NCBI RefSeq assembly: GCF_009910845.1
Contig: NZ_SIJB01000032.1
Coordinates: 1-64,000 of the forward strand
Length of the DNA stretch: 64,000 nt
Reading direction: 5' to 3'
Origin: Chengkuizengella marina
GTDB taxonomy: Bacteria > Bacillota > Bacilli > Paenibacillales > KCTC-33759
In this document: positions 9,079 through 17,209 of the stretch, one piece after another
Layout of the letters: each line of letters opens with the position of its first letter
How positions within the stretch are numbered: the stretch's first letter is position 1
Notes under the pieces: generated by a model
Seen by the model: the letters and a program-made list of their open reading frames with translations, nothing else
What the model was told of the DNA's origin: nothing
The model's database searches: none
Translations under genes and position numbers: made by a program

Positions 9079-9282
9079 TTATATCACCTGTACTCCTCGA
9101 GCTGTTGGAAGTGCAAAATACATTCCATTCATTGAGAGAGCATTAGAAACGGTTTTTATGACTGGATTCTCTGCAATATCCCTAGCAACCCGATACTCAG
9201 GATTACTTATTCTTAAATCTTTTAAAAGATCATCAATCATCTGAATTAACATGTTAATAGCATGAACTTTTTCTTCATTCAT
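9079..9282 (-). CDS. Small protein of unknown function, translationally coupled to its upstream neighbour (67 aa)
   Basis: The start is placed at ATG 9282, where the sequence ATGAATGA overlaps the stop codon of the upstream gene by eight bases, a classic coupling arrangement. The internal run GGAAAGAAAG acts as ribosome site. The product (begins MNEEKVHAINMLIQMIDDLL) is soluble, about 67 residues, with an amphipathic N-terminal helix and the tail MYFALPTARGVQVI. No known family is recognised. Coupling suggests it works with the repeat-containing anchored protein encoded upstream. Confidence 0.55.
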   Translation of the reverse strand: MNEEKVHAINMLIQMIDDLLKDLRISNPEYRVARDIAENPVIKTVSNALSMNGMYFALPTARGVQVI

Positions 9283-9862
9283 AACTTTCTTTCCAACTTT
9301 CTTCAATATCGCCAAAACGGTCTTTTGCCGCAGCTATTATTAACTCCAGAGGTATACCTGAGTCCTCAATTGGTTTTATTTCGGATTCTACAATTTCTTC
9401 TATAATTTCCTCTGTTGTTTTATTCTGACTATCAATGTTGTACACTTTTGCTATTCTCTCTAACTCCTCAAAAGATAATTGGCTAAACCTCTCCTTGGAA
9501 GCAATTCGTGTTTCTTCTAAGAAATTTTCATATTCCACATCGGACATTTCTTCGATATCCAGTCCATCTATCCAAGTTTCAAATTGTTTTGTTTCAGCTT
9601 CTATAATCTCTCCTATAATTTCTTCCGTTGTTTTATTCTCACTATCAATGTTGTACACTTTTGCTATTCTCTCTAACTCCTCAGAAGACAATTGGTTGAG
9701 ATGCTCTTCTGTGGAAGTTCGTTGTTTCTCTACGTATTTTTCTAATTTTTTATCTAGCGAATCGTTATTTATACTTTCAACTAAATCTGTATTAGTGATC
9801 CCTATTATTCCTACCCCTATTAATAGTGCTACTAGTGTAACTCCAATTATTATTTTTTTCAT
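9275..9862 (-). CDS. Anchored or secreted acidic protein with an internal tandem duplication
   Basis: 195 residues. Residues 1-24 are a signal-anchor (MKKIIIGVTLVALLIGVGII). The rest is very acidic and helical. A 34-residue unit with the core ELERIAKVYNID.NKTTEEII occurs twice (about 57-90 and 128-160). The unit resembles SAP/Rho-N-like or HeH helix-extended-loop motifs (hydrophobic LxxIAKxxxI followed by K/T-TxEEII), but no certain family can be named. The two copies are also nearly identical as DNA (9411-9482 and 9622-9694), so the duplication looks recent. The ribosome site AGGAGG precedes ATG 9862. The downstream 67-aa gene overlaps its stop codon. Confidence 0.65.
   Translation of the reverse strand: MKKIIIGVTLVALLIGVGIIGITNTDLVESINNDSLDKKLEKYVEKQRTSTEEHLNQLSSEELERIAKVYNIDSENKTTEEIIGEIIEAETKQFETWIDGLDIEEMSDVEYENFLEETRIASKERFSQLSFEELERIAKVYNIDSQNKTTEEIIEEIVESEIKPIEDSGIPLELIIAAAKDRFGDIEESWKESYE
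9411..9694 (-). repeat. Two near-identical 72-bp direct repeats inside the 195-aa gene
   Basis: Segments 9411-9482 and 9622-9694 differ at only a handful of positions by eye and are in the same reading frame, encoding the duplicated LERIAKVYNID unit. Spacing is about 212 bases. The high nucleotide identity points to a recent in-frame duplication. Confidence 0.8.
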
Positions 9863-10205
9863 TGTGTATGCCTCCTTTTAAACTGAAATTTGAATTTCTC
9901 TCTCAACCCTATTCTAAGTTGTTTGATTAGACAAAAATAGTACTATCTTTTGCTAGTACCATTTCAAGGGCAGCTTGACATGGAACCTCTGCGGGCATAA
10001 CTTTTACACGAAAGAGTGAAGCAGCAATAAACGAAATTTTATAATTTACATAAAATAAAATATTTTCTCTAAAGTTTATATAATAAGTAATTTTACAGGT
10101 ACGTACCCCCCGAAAAAAAAGACTATAATTACAGATGTTCCTCAACGTACTTTAAGTAGAGTTATATCTTTTTTAAGAATAACGTAATAATGATCTCACA
10201 CTAAT
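9863..10205. other. Intergenic stretch without a convincing gene
   Basis: This stretch holds the ribosome site of the minus-strand gene (AGGAGG near 9873) and a small minus-strand hairpin GTACTA-TAGTAC around 9938-9957 followed by a short T-run. It also has one patch richer in G and C (9967-10000) that stands out from its AT-rich surroundings. The only long frame (minus, from 10145) has no ribosome site. No gene is supported. Confidence 0.4.
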
Positions 10206-10240
10206 AAAAATGTACTTATTTTAAAATAAAGTACATTTTT
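10206..10240. promoter_or_regulatory. Upstream 35-bp palindrome, candidate regulator site
   Basis: Perfect arms AAAAATGTACTT (10206-10217) and AAGTACATTTTT (10229-10240) are separated by 11 AT-only bases. It shares the TACTT/AAGTA core with the palindrome at 10270-10298 nearer the ABC operon, so both may be sites for the TetR protein encoded at 12084. It could alternatively act as a terminator hairpin for incoming transcription. Confidence 0.5.
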
Positions 10241-10266
10241 TCTGGTTATCAACATAATAATTATGA

Positions 10267-10298
10267 TATAATATACTTATACTAAAAATAAGTATATT
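10267..10298 (+). promoter_or_regulatory. Promoter -10 box with overlapping operator of the ABC-TetR operon
   Basis: The -10 element TATAAT (10267-10272) runs into a perfect palindrome, AATATACTTA (10270-10279) and TAAGTATATT (10289-10298), with a nine-base spacer. Repressor bound here would block promoter opening. The geometry fits autoregulation by the operon's own TetR. The -35 region is weak. Confidence 0.6.
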
Positions 10299-10323
10299 TT
10301 ATGAATTTAAGGAGGAGAGATTG

Positions 10324-11229
10324 ATGAGTGCAATTTCCACCAAGAATTTAACGAAGTATTATGGAAAACATAAAGGAGTTTCTAACATTAACTTAGATGT
10401 AAAGGAAGGAGAAATTTTTGGGTTTATTGGACCGAATGGAGCTGGAAAGTCTACTACAATTCGCATGTTAATGCAGTTGATAAAACCAACATCTGGTGAA
10501 ATTAGTGTATTAAATAAACCACTTACTACTGAGCAGCATACTTTGAGGAATAAGATAGGGTATTTACCTTCAGAAATTAATTATTATAAAGATATGACAG
10601 GAAAACAAGTATTAGAATTTGCTGCTAGAGCGAACGATATTCAATTAAAAGATACTTCTACCAACCAATATGCTGAACTCTTAAATTTTGATATGTCTAA
10701 AAAAGTGAAATCCTATTCTATGGGTAACCGAAAAAAATTAGGGATTTTACAAACTTTATTGCACAAACCTAAGTTGTTGATTTTGGATGAACCGACATCA
10801 GGTCTAGATCCTTTAATGCAGCATTCCTTTTTTGATTTATTGAAAGAACTAAATAGATCAGGCATGACAATATTTTTCTCTACTCACGTTTTGTCTGAAG
10901 TGGAAAAAGTGTGTGATAGAGTTGCAATTATCCGAAATGGTGAAATTATTCGCACTTCCAAAGTGAGTGAAATTCAAGAATCAAAAAAACGCTCCATCGA
11001 GGTACAATTTATGGAATCAGGAAACTTGATTGAAAAATATGGTTTGCAGCAAATGGACTCTGCAGTAGGCTTTAAAAATGGGATTCATTATCTAACGGTA
11101 CAAAAAGAAATTCATAACGTACTCAAGCACATTTCTCAATATCCTATACAAGATATTTCAATTCACAAGCCTACTTTAGAGGAGTTGTTTATGGAATATT
11201 ACGAAAAAGAAGAAGGTGAAGAGCAATGA
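10324..11229 (+). CDS. ABC transporter ATP-binding protein
   Basis: 301 residues from ATG 10324, chosen because the ribosome site AGGAGGAG lies seven to eight bases upstream (an adjacent TTG at 10321 is also possible). Walker A is GPNGAGKST, the signature is YSMGNRKKLGI (a degenerate LSGGQ), Walker B is LLILDEPTSGLDP and the H-loop is FFSTHV. The C-terminal extension is typical of CcmA/BcrA-type ATPases of ABC-2 exporters, which often expel antibiotics or lantibiotics. The stop overlaps the start of the permease by four bases. Expression is likely set by the TetR regulator two genes down, through the palindromes at 10206 and 10270. Confidence 0.92.
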   Translation: MSAISTKNLTKYYGKHKGVSNINLDVKEGEIFGFIGPNGAGKSTTIRMLMQLIKPTSGEISVLNKPLTTEQHTLRNKIGYLPSEINYYKDMTGKQVLEFAARANDIQLKDTSTNQYAELLNFDMSKKVKSYSMGNRKKLGILQTLLHKPKLLILDEPTSGLDPLMQHSFFDLLKELNRSGMTIFFSTHVLSEVEKVCDRVAIIRNGEIIRTSKVSEIQESKKRSIEVQFMESGNLIEKYGLQQMDSAVGFKNGIHYLTVQKEIHNVLKHISQYPIQDISIHKPTLEELFMEYYEKEEGEEQ

Positions 11230-12026
11230 AAACAAACCTAATTAGAAACGAATTATTTTTAAATCGACGCAGCTTTTTAATCAGTGGAGCGGTTATTTTA
11301 TTATTTAGTGCAATGTTTGCAGGAATGGCCGATATGTATCTTAGTAATGAACTTATGGTTGAATTGTTAAAAACGATGCCTCAAGGTTTGTTAGATGCTT
11401 TTGGTATGGATGCTGAATTAATGACTACATTTGAAGGATGGATGGCAGGAGAGCCATTTATGTTTACCGTTTTATTATTAGGTGCATTCTCGGGAATATG
11501 GGCTGCTTCCAGTATATCTAAAGAAAAAGATCAACAAACAGGTGAATTTTTATTTACTTTGCCATATAGCCGCACTAGTATTTTTTTGCATAAAGTATTA
11601 GCTCAATTTATTCAAATTACAATCATTTCCATCGTGAATTTACTCATAGTATTATTATTTGGTGCTTTATTTAGTGATATTGATTCAGTAAAAACGATCA
11701 TGCTGTTAATGCTTGGTGCCTATTTCATTAGTTTAGCTTTTGCAGGTGTAGGATATGCTATAACTTCAATTTTATCTTCTGAACGTGCTGCCATTTCGTT
11801 AGGGGTAGGGATCGTACTTGTATCCTTTTTATTAAATATGCTTTCTTCGTTAAATGAAGAGTTGAATTGGATGGCAGACTTCAGCCTATTTTCAGTATTT
11901 GAAACGAAACAAATTGTGCTGGAATCAAGTTTGACAATGCCAGGCATATTGATTACATTAGGCATCTATTTTGTAGGTATTATATTAGGTAATATAATAT
12001 TTGTACGAAGAGATATTACGATGTAA
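11226..12026 (+). CDS. ABC-2 type transporter permease
   Basis: 266 residues with six hydrophobic segments and the ABC-2 layout: a first helix at about 16-36, a large extracytoplasmic loop (DMYLSNELMVELLKTMPQGL), then five helices. The cytoplasmic loop SKEKDQQTGEFLFTLPYSRT is the typical coupling region of this permease class. Four-base overlap with the ATPase gene shows translational coupling. The pair should form a homodimeric exporter of 2+2 subunits. The substrate is unknown; the drug-exporter class is inferred from the TetR partner. Confidence 0.88.
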   Translation: MKTNLIRNELFLNRRSFLISGAVILLFSAMFAGMADMYLSNELMVELLKTMPQGLLDAFGMDAELMTTFEGWMAGEPFMFTVLLLGAFSGIWAASSISKEKDQQTGEFLFTLPYSRTSIFLHKVLAQFIQITIISIVNLLIVLLFGALFSDIDSVKTIMLLMLGAYFISLAFAGVGYAITSILSSERAAISLGVGIVLVSFLLNMLSSLNEELNWMADFSLFSVFETKQIVLESSLTMPGILITLGIYFVGIILGNIIFVRRDITM

Positions 12027-12083
12027 CAACAAGAGAAAGTTAAAAGTCCCCTTTGAACACATAGTAATAGGAGGAAACCTTCA

Positions 12084-12662
12084 TTGAGTCGTAAAAAAGA
12101 TCAAATTCTTAAAACAGCAAAAGAGCTTTTTATGGTGCAGGGATTGCAAGAGACTAGCTTGGAACAAATTGCAGAAAAAGTTCCTGCTTCCAAAATGACT
12201 ATATATAAATATTTTCTAAATAAAGAAGGTTTAATCGAGCAAGTATTAAACGAAATCGTTGATGAAATCATTCAGGATTTTTACACGATGCTTGATCATG
12301 CTAAAGATAATCCGTTAGAAGGCTTGATGGAATTACAGCAATATGAAGGTACAGACAAAATATCTCAAGTCTTCATTATGGATCTCGTCAAGTATTATCC
12401 ACAACAATCTCAAAGATTACTAAGTTATCAAAGAGAAGAAATTATCCCAAGGTTTGAGCATTTTCTCTTTGAAGCACAGAAAAAAGGTCAGATTCGTAAA
12501 GACATTTCACCTCATGTGCTCACATTATTTATTATGAGTATTAAACAGTTTTTTGCAAAACCAGAAAATTTAGTTGGAGTCACTGATATCAACGCAATTA
12601 GAGATCAATTTATGACTTTATTATATTATGGGATTATTTCACCTGATCATAGAGAGGAATGA
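12084..12662 (+). CDS. TetR/AcrR family transcriptional regulator
   Basis: 192 residues from TTG 12084, set by the ribosome site AGGAGGAAA. The N-terminal helix-turn-helix is typical: ILKTAKELFMVQGLQETSLEQIAEK, then MTIYKYFLNKEGLIEQVL. The C-terminal ligand-binding domain is variable as in the family. It is the third gene of the ABC exporter operon, 57 bp after the permease, and most likely represses that operon via the palindromes at 10206-10298. A strong terminator follows. Confidence 0.92.
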   Translation: MSRKKDQILKTAKELFMVQGLQETSLEQIAEKVPASKMTIYKYFLNKEGLIEQVLNEIVDEIIQDFYTMLDHAKDNPLEGLMELQQYEGTDKISQVFIMDLVKYYPQQSQRLLSYQREEIIPRFEHFLFEAQKKGQIRKDISPHVLTLFIMSIKQFFAKPENLVGVTDINAIRDQFMTLLYYGIISPDHREE

Positions 12663-12695
12663 TGTAATCACTTGAAACAAACTTTGTTAGAAATC

Positions 12696-12732
12696 AACCA
12701 TCACTTTTTTATAAGAAGTGATGGTTTTTTTT
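12696..12732 (+). terminator. Rho-independent terminator of the ABC-TetR operon
   Basis: Perfect 11-bp stem AACCATCACTT / AAGTGATGGTT (12696-12706 and 12716-12726) with a nine-base loop, followed by a run of T. Confidence 0.9.
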
Positions 12733-12851
12733 GGAATAATTAAGAACTTAGGTACTACAAAAAGATAGTACTTATGAGCAAAAGCCTACTATGATAATAT
12801 CATCCATAATACAAATTTGGTGTTTAAAATGATGTTAAAAGGATGATAGTT

Positions 12852-15800
12852 ATGAAACATTTTTCTAAAAAAGAACGAAATGAAATATTTAATGAAGAAT
12901 TAGACGTCTTACATGATGAAAAATATATTCAAGATGAGGTATATGAAAATGTGAAAAATGCTCATCAAAGATATGTTTCAACAGGTCATTTTAACAAACT
13001 AAACAAAACTACAGAAATGGGTTCAACTGACTTGGATAAAACTTTAGATTCTTCTGAATTAACAAATCATTCAGTTCAAGTTCAGCCAATCTCAAAACCA
13101 CAAAAGCCTAAAAAAATAAAGACACCTGATCAAAAAAGAGATCAGAACATTACTTGGACATTAATCTTAGGTGTTATTTTACTACTGATAAGCGGATTAT
13201 ATGTAGCTACAAGCAATTGGAGTTTAATGGCGAGTTTTGTGAAAATGATGTCTATAGCCTTTGTATCGGTTTTGTTTTTTGTCATAAGTTGGTTTTCATA
13301 TAGAGTCCTCAAAATTGAAAAAACTGCTTTTGCTTTTTTAACATTAGCCAGTTTGTTTATTCCAATTATTATCTTATCAGCAGGGTATTTTCAATTATTA
13401 AATGAGTGGTTTTCTTTAAAAGGGGAAGGTAAATATTTATTTCTTTTTACAGGTTCATTCCTTTGTATACCTCTTTATATTTTTCTTGCACAAAAATTTA
13501 AATCCAGGATGTTTGCATGGATTAGTTTTATCACTTCATCGTTATGTATTGGTTTCTTATTAGCTTCGTTTCAATTAACTAATGATGCTTTTTATTTTGG
13601 GATCATGCTGTATAATGCGATGTTATTATATGTATATCACAAATGGAACAAGCGAGACAAATATCGATTATTTGTTAAAGAACTGCCGAATTATGCTCAA
13701 TTAAATTTAGTTTTAAGTACATTTTTGATGTTGATGATATTTGAGAATGCTATATTTTATAGTTTTAACGTGATATTAACTGCGGTTTTATATATATCTA
13801 TGGTATTTGTATATCAAACCAAACAATATCATTTTGTATTTAGTGCCTTATTGGTTTATGGTTTATATCAATTCATTGAAAATTCTTTTTTACTACAATT
13901 TAATGTTATTTTCTTTGCACTCATAGGGTTTTTGTTTATTGGCTTACAGATTCTTTTAAAAGAAGATCAATACTTAAAGAAAATGTTTGAATATACGAGT
14001 GCGATGATTTCATTTTGTGCATTTATTTATATTAGTTTTCAAGGTATATTGCTTCAAATATACCAACCATCAGCATTTATGTTTTTGGCATATATACTAA
14101 TTTCATTAAATTACTTGTTTCTTGCTTATAAGACGAAGCTGAAACTGTTTTCATATTTGACGTCTATATTTATTATTGTTGCTGGTTATGAATCATTTGA
14201 AATTGTATATGATCTTTTCTCTTTTAAGTATTTTGAGTGGTATATGTTTGGGTATGCCTGCTTAATATTTTCAGTTTTATATTTTTTTAATCAGTGGATT
14301 TTAGTTTCAACCATTAAAATAAGTAGCCTGATCATTTCTATTCTAACGATGATCATTGTGATGGGAGTGGATTTAGTTCAAGAAGATTTTACTGAATTAT
14401 CTTTAATGTTGTTTATTTTTGGCTTCATCATATTTGCAGTCTATAAATCAAATCAAAATATACTTGTTTTAAAAACTACATCGTATATAGTCCCTTCTGT
14501 TTGGTTGTTAAGTGGGTTATTTAGTTATGATCTGTTGACTAATAAAATTGAAGAGTATGAACACATTTTGGGATACCCTTTTCATTTTAACTTTATTGCG
14601 ATTGCTTTAATAATGATCCAATGGATTTGGAAAAATCTGAAGGAAAATGAATTAGGTTTTACTACATTTGTCTTCTCACAAATCTCATATACTATTGGGT
14701 TATTTTTGTTGCTCCATATAGAAGTAGAAGAGATGTTTATCAGACCTGTTATGTTATTCGTAGGTATAGGCATGTATATTTTATTAGCGATTAGATTGAA
14801 AAAAATAAAGGAGTTATGGTTGTTTTCTAGTGTTACAAGTGTACTCTTTTTGTTGTCATTGCTATCCACCTTTGATTTTAAAAACGGGTTATTTATATCC
14901 ACATATTTATTGATGATTCCGATAATATTATTAAGTATTTACGAGTGGGCAGGGAGAAAATATGTTGTCATTCAACCTTATTATTTTTGGACAGCACAGC
15001 TTTATTTGCCAGTTGCTCTTATTGCAAGCATTCTGTTGTTAACCTTTAATCAATTAAATCCTAATGTGCTTTTCATAGGGATATTGGCTTATATTTATAG
15101 TACATTGACCTCTAAGAAAGAATGGACACGAAAGCTCTTTTTATATATGTCCTTTACCGTTGTTCTTTTACTTGTCGTTTGTAATATTATTTATTTTGAC
15201 TTTTCAATTATTCCATTGGATTTTGCTCTCTTTATTACTAGTATGATGATTGGGGTTTCATGGTTGATCGCAAACATGGATTGGAGAAAGAGAATTGATT
15301 ATTATCTAATCCCTATATCTATGATCGGAATTGTGACACTTATTGATGCAAACATGGAATTGCTTAACGTTGTGATTGGTATGATATATATTTTATTTAC
15401 ACTTTATTTGCTTCATCAACGAAAATGGACTTTATTAAATTTTATTCCATTACTGTTATCGGTTTTTATTTTAGTACAGTACAAGATACAGTTTAATGAG
15501 TCGATCATGATTGGTGTTTATGTCATTGGATTTGTATTATTAAAAACGATAGGAGAATTTTGTTACAAGAGGATCTTAATATTCAATGGGAATAAAGATA
15601 TACGTTTAGATTGGTACACACTCATATCAGTATTTTATATTATTATGACTTATCAATTTATTAATTTTAATGATCCACTATGGATACAGTTAATACCAGC
15701 AATATTAACAGTCTATTGGGTCTTTTCTCAAAATAAAAGAGTGAATCTTATTCTTACAAAAAAAATAATAAAAACTTTGTCATTAGTAAGTCTTTTATAT

Positions 15801-16298
15801 CCATATTACATTTTAATTCTAAATGTTAAACTTCCTAAAATAATTGAAATGGAATGTTATGTATTACCTTGGATCGTGTTGACTGTAGTATTATCTAAAA
15901 TAACTTGGCAGCAAAATCATCACCATATGAAATGGGTTCAAACTATAACATTACTGATTGTATCTATTATTTTAGTAGTTGATGCTCAGTTAAGTTATAC
16001 GATGAAAGACGCGATTATTTTAGGAACATTATCTCTCATTTCACTAATAGCTGGTTTACATTATAAAATGAAATCTTATTTTTTCATTGGAAGTGGAGTA
16101 TTATTGTTAAATTTATTTATTCAAACAAAACCTTTGTGGGGGAACGCACCTTGGTGGGTCTATTTATTAGTAGCCGGTATGAGTCTTATTGGATTTGCCA
16201 GTTATTATGAATGGCAAAAGAAAAACAGAGGAAAAGATCGAAACTCAAACATGGGAAACATTAAAAAAATGGTAGATAAACTTAAAGAGTGGGACTAA
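12852..16298 (+). CDS. Very large polytopic membrane protein (SCO7613-like C-terminal domain family)
   Basis: 1148 residues. A cytoplasmic N-terminal part of about 95 residues (KKERNEIFNEELDVLHDEKY, a short helical module) is followed by a proline/lysine linker. Then come about 30 hydrophobic helices to the end, starting with ITWTLILGVILLLISGLYVATSNW. That junction is characteristic of the large Firmicutes membrane proteins annotated as SCO7613 C-terminal domain-containing or DUF2157-like; their function is unknown. Start ATG 12852 is preferred over ATG 12843 because AAAAGGA lies at a better distance. It is monocistronic, with a terminator before it and a candidate one after it. Confidence 0.75.
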   Translation: MKHFSKKERNEIFNEELDVLHDEKYIQDEVYENVKNAHQRYVSTGHFNKLNKTTEMGSTDLDKTLDSSELTNHSVQVQPISKPQKPKKIKTPDQKRDQNITWTLILGVILLLISGLYVATSNWSLMASFVKMMSIAFVSVLFFVISWFSYRVLKIEKTAFAFLTLASLFIPIIILSAGYFQLLNEWFSLKGEGKYLFLFTGSFLCIPLYIFLAQKFKSRMFAWISFITSSLCIGFLLASFQLTNDAFYFGIMLYNAMLLYVYHKWNKRDKYRLFVKELPNYAQLNLVLSTFLMLMIFENAIFYSFNVILTAVLYISMVFVYQTKQYHFVFSALLVYGLYQFIENSFLLQFNVIFFALIGFLFIGLQILLKEDQYLKKMFEYTSAMISFCAFIYISFQGILLQIYQPSAFMFLAYILISLNYLFLAYKTKLKLFSYLTSIFIIVAGYESFEIVYDLFSFKYFEWYMFGYACLIFSVLYFFNQWILVSTIKISSLIISILTMIIVMGVDLVQEDFTELSLMLFIFGFIIFAVYKSNQNILVLKTTSYIVPSVWLLSGLFSYDLLTNKIEEYEHILGYPFHFNFIAIALIMIQWIWKNLKENELGFTTFVFSQISYTIGLFLLLHIEVEEMFIRPVMLFVGIGMYILLAIRLKKIKELWLFSSVTSVLFLLSLLSTFDFKNGLFISTYLLMIPIILLSIYEWAGRKYVVIQPYYFWTAQLYLPVALIASILLLTFNQLNPNVLFIGILAYIYSTLTSKKEWTRKLFLYMSFTVVLLLVVCNIIYFDFSIIPLDFALFITSMMIGVSWLIANMDWRKRIDYYLIPISMIGIVTLIDANMELLNVVIGMIYILFTLYLLHQRKWTLLNFIPLLLSVFILVQYKIQFNESIMIGVYVIGFVLLKTIGEFCYKRILIFNGNKDIRLDWYTLISVFYIIMTYQFINFNDPLWIQLIPAILTVYWVFSQNKRVNLILTKKIIKTLSLVSLLYPYYILILNVKLPKIIEMECYVLPWIVLTVVLSKITWQQNHHHMKWVQTITLLIVSIILVVDAQLSYTMKDAIILGTLSLISLIAGLHYKMKSYFFIGSGVLLLNLFIQTKPLWGNAPWWVYLLVAGMSLIGFASYYEWQKKNRGKDRNSNMGNIKKMVDKLKEWD

Positions 16299-16335
16299 AA
16301 TAGTTTTTCTATCCCAACCCCAATTATGATTAAGG

Positions 16336-16377
16336 AACCTTAGATGGAGTAGAATCCTTTCTAAGGTTCAGGCTTTT
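16336..16377 (+). terminator. Possible terminator after the large membrane protein
   Basis: Perfect nine-bp arms AACCTTAGA (16336-16344) and TCTAAGGTT (16360-16368) with a 15-base loop, followed by CAGGC and five T. The tract is offset from the stem, so it is weaker than the other terminators here. The convergent gene ends at 16406. Confidence 0.5.
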
Positions 16378-16405
16378 TGAGTTCCCCCCTATGTAATAAG
16401 ATCTT

Positions 16406-16957
16406 CTATTTGTTTAATGGAAACTTCTCATCCAACCTGGTTCCGTGTTTTTCAATATATTCATCAAGAATTCCTTGTGAGGTCTTGTTTTTAGTCCATT
16501 TCATTAGTGTATCTCTATCCCCGATATAATCCATGATTGGAACACCGAATCCACAGCTAGTTTGTACCGCTTCAATTTTAATTTTAAAAACCTGTCTTGC
16601 TGATTTTGGATCAATTTCTGGAAAATGGTTCTGTAATAAATTAGCGTATGTTTCTGTATGTTTTTCAAACACTTCACCATATCCGTAAATGCGTAATATC
16701 AATGGTTTTTGATCAAAACTATTCCACATGAGTGTAATTTTTTTATTGTCTTTTAAATGATTTGCTGTTTCGTTACCGCTCCCCGCATAATCCATGTAAA
16801 TGATAGATTGGTTGTTTTCAATTTTTAAACAGTCATAACCTTTTGGTGATAAATTAATCCTCCCGTTGTCTGAAGGTGCAGTTGCAGTGAAAAACATATG
16901 TTGATTGTGAATAAATTTAATTAACTCTTCATTTAGTTCTGTTAGAAATTTGCCCAT
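16406..16957 (-). CDS. Pyridoxamine 5'-phosphate oxidase-like flavoprotein
   Basis: 183 residues of the PNPOx-like split-barrel family. Recognisable features are FFTATAPSDNGRINLSPKGYD near the N terminus, YMDYAGSGNETANHLKDNKKITLMWNSF in the FMN-binding barrel, and RIYGYGEVFE. Proteins of this subgroup bind FMN or F420 and are usually not true PdxH enzymes; the substrate is unknown. Start ATG 16957 has a strong ribosome site (AGGAGGAG). It stands alone on the minus strand between the large membrane protein and dacF. Confidence 0.85.
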   Translation of the reverse strand: MGKFLTELNEELIKFIHNQHMFFTATAPSDNGRINLSPKGYDCLKIENNQSIIYMDYAGSGNETANHLKDNKKITLMWNSFDQKPLILRIYGYGEVFEKHTETYANLLQNHFPEIDPKSARQVFKIKIEAVQTSCGFGVPIMDYIGDRDTLMKWTKNKTSQGILDEYIEKHGTRLDEKFPLNK

Positions 16958-17209
16958 AGTTTCTCCTCCTATATAAAAACTATAATTAAAAACGCTATAT
17001 ACTATTTTAATTTATATTTATTATGTCTAATTATTCCTTAAATTTCAATAAACCTTTAACAAAATATGAAGTATAATATGCACGCTACTAGACTAGTTGA
17101 GATGATATGATTCTAAATATTTGATTAAATATTTATTTTTTAATGGAATAATTTGCATAAGATTAGTAAACACTGTATACAAGTAATTCATGCTAGGAGG
17201 AGACATGTA

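Noticed and set aside
9435-9881. 148-codon plus-strand frame opposite the duplicated minus-strand gene
   Set aside because: Antisense shadow of the repeats; serine/isoleucine-rich product without ribosome site, whereas the minus-strand frame has a signal peptide and a strong ribosome site.
9927-10145. 72-codon minus-strand frame with a locally GC-richer end (MPAEVPCQAALEMV...)
   Set aside because: No ribosome site and no recognisable family; the end overlaps a small hairpin. It might be a gene remnant but cannot be supported.
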